From the NCBI GenBank assembly GCA_014381985.1, contig JACNKP010000068.1, positions 1 through 38,604 of the forward strand: 38,604 nt of DNA, written 5' to 3'. The position numbers were made by a program, and so were the translations under genes. Every line of letters begins with the position of its first letter. Position 1 is the stretch's first letter. This document shows positions 38,231 to 38,604 of this stretch, in pieces. The notes beneath the pieces were generated by a model. It worked only from the letters and a program-made list of their open reading frames with translations. It ran no database searches and was not told where the DNA came from. This stretch comes from SAR92 clade bacterium. GTDB taxonomy: Bacteria; Pseudomonadota; Gammaproteobacteria; Pseudomonadales; Porticoccaceae.

Positions 38231-38604
38231 ATGAAAAATTTATTATTATTGAGCCTACTTATATCGTCTACAGCTATTTATGCTGGGCACCATGAGCAGC
38301 ACGATATGGACAGCATGCATTCACATGAAGGTCATATTCACAATGAAATGGTCAATGGCAAAAATATCGATGTTGATGCACAACGATTTGATACGTTTAT
38401 GATCGGTATAGACAATAACGCCGTTGCCGTTGTCAGTGTTCAAGGGATGGTGTGTGACTTTTGTGCTCGAGGCATTGAAAAAACCTTTGGTAAAGACAAG
38501 CGTGTTAGTAAAATAGATGTCGATTTGGCTTCCGGTAAAGTGTTGTTAGCTTTCCCTGTGGCTGATGATATTGATAGCGCAGATATTAGAAAGAAGATCC
38601 TTAA
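38231..38604 (+). CDS. Periplasmic His-rich heavy-metal-associated (HMA) protein, partial
   Basis: The frame runs off the window edge after 124 residues. It begins with a signal peptide (MKNLLLLSLLISSTAIYA, cleavage after residue 18), then a metal-binding His-rich stretch with H20, H21, H24, H30, H32, H35 and H37 and several Met. From about residue 65 an HMA-like fold follows, with GMVCDFCA giving C75 and C78, matching the GMxCxxC copper- or mercury-binding loop of MerP/CopZ-type proteins. The ATG is preceded by AAGAGAAGAG. It is 25 bases after the barrel-like protein gene and probably in the same operon under the CsoR-like operator. Copper is the most likely metal; mercury or another soft metal is possible. 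Confidence 0.88.
   Translation, partial: MKNLLLLSLLISSTAIYAGHHEQHDMDSMHSHEGHIHNEMVNGKNIDVDAQRFDTFMIGIDNNAVAVVSVQGMVCDFCARGIEKTFGKDKRVSKIDVDLASGKVLLAFPVADDIDSADIRKKIL

Overview
The window comes from a gammaproteobacterium, most likely a marine, SAR92/Cellvibrionales-like one. The evidence is the gene order pilB-pilC-pilD-coaE-yacG facing mutT-argJ-secA-lpxC-ftsZ and the complete dcw cluster, a meso-DAP type MurE, a bacterial type A RNase P RNA, and a large TonB-dependent receptor with strongly biased codons. The clade is inferred from these traits only; no phylogeny was run.

Layout. (1) 1-868: the left edge carries a GT-rich stretch of about 157 bases that joins abruptly to the C-terminal half of pilB. 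(2) 920-3940, plus strand: pilC, pilD, coaE and yacG, i.e. type IV pilus assembly followed by coenzyme A synthesis and a gyrase inhibitor. (3) 3967-27391, minus strand: one unbroken block of 20 genes read mraZ-rsmH-ftsL-ftsI-murE-murF-mraY-murD-ftsW-murG-murC-ddlB-ftsQ-ftsA-ftsZ-lpxC-M23 peptidase-secA-argJ-mutT. It makes lipid II, builds the septum and starts lipid A synthesis. Five ATGA stop/start overlaps and several longer ones point to translational coupling. A near-consensus sigma-70 promoter and three MraZ-like repeats lie upstream of mraZ. (4) 27488-28515: AT-rich gap, rnpB (minus) with its hairpin and promoter, then a small conserved-looking 86-residue ORF. (5) 28569-34551: purL (minus) diverging from mltF (plus), which converges on tadA (minus). 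(6) 34630-34716: twelve perfect CCATAAT heptamers between the divergent tadA and TonB-receptor genes. (7) 34943-37543: TonB-dependent receptor ending in two strong hairpins. (8) 37570-38604: a probable metal-responsive cassette. It has a TTGACA -35, a CsoR-like palindrome that runs into the start codon, a small secreted barrel-like protein of no recognised family, and a His-rich periplasmic heavy-metal-associated protein cut by the window edge.

Most of the window is ordinary, well-conserved chromosome. The parts worth a second look are the right-hand metal cassette, the heptamer array, the FtsI SxN motif (SSQ instead of SSN), and the broken pilB junction. Several starts were moved from the longest reading frame (lpxC, murC, murD, rsmH, purL, mltF, tadA) because of ribosome binding sites or family alignment.
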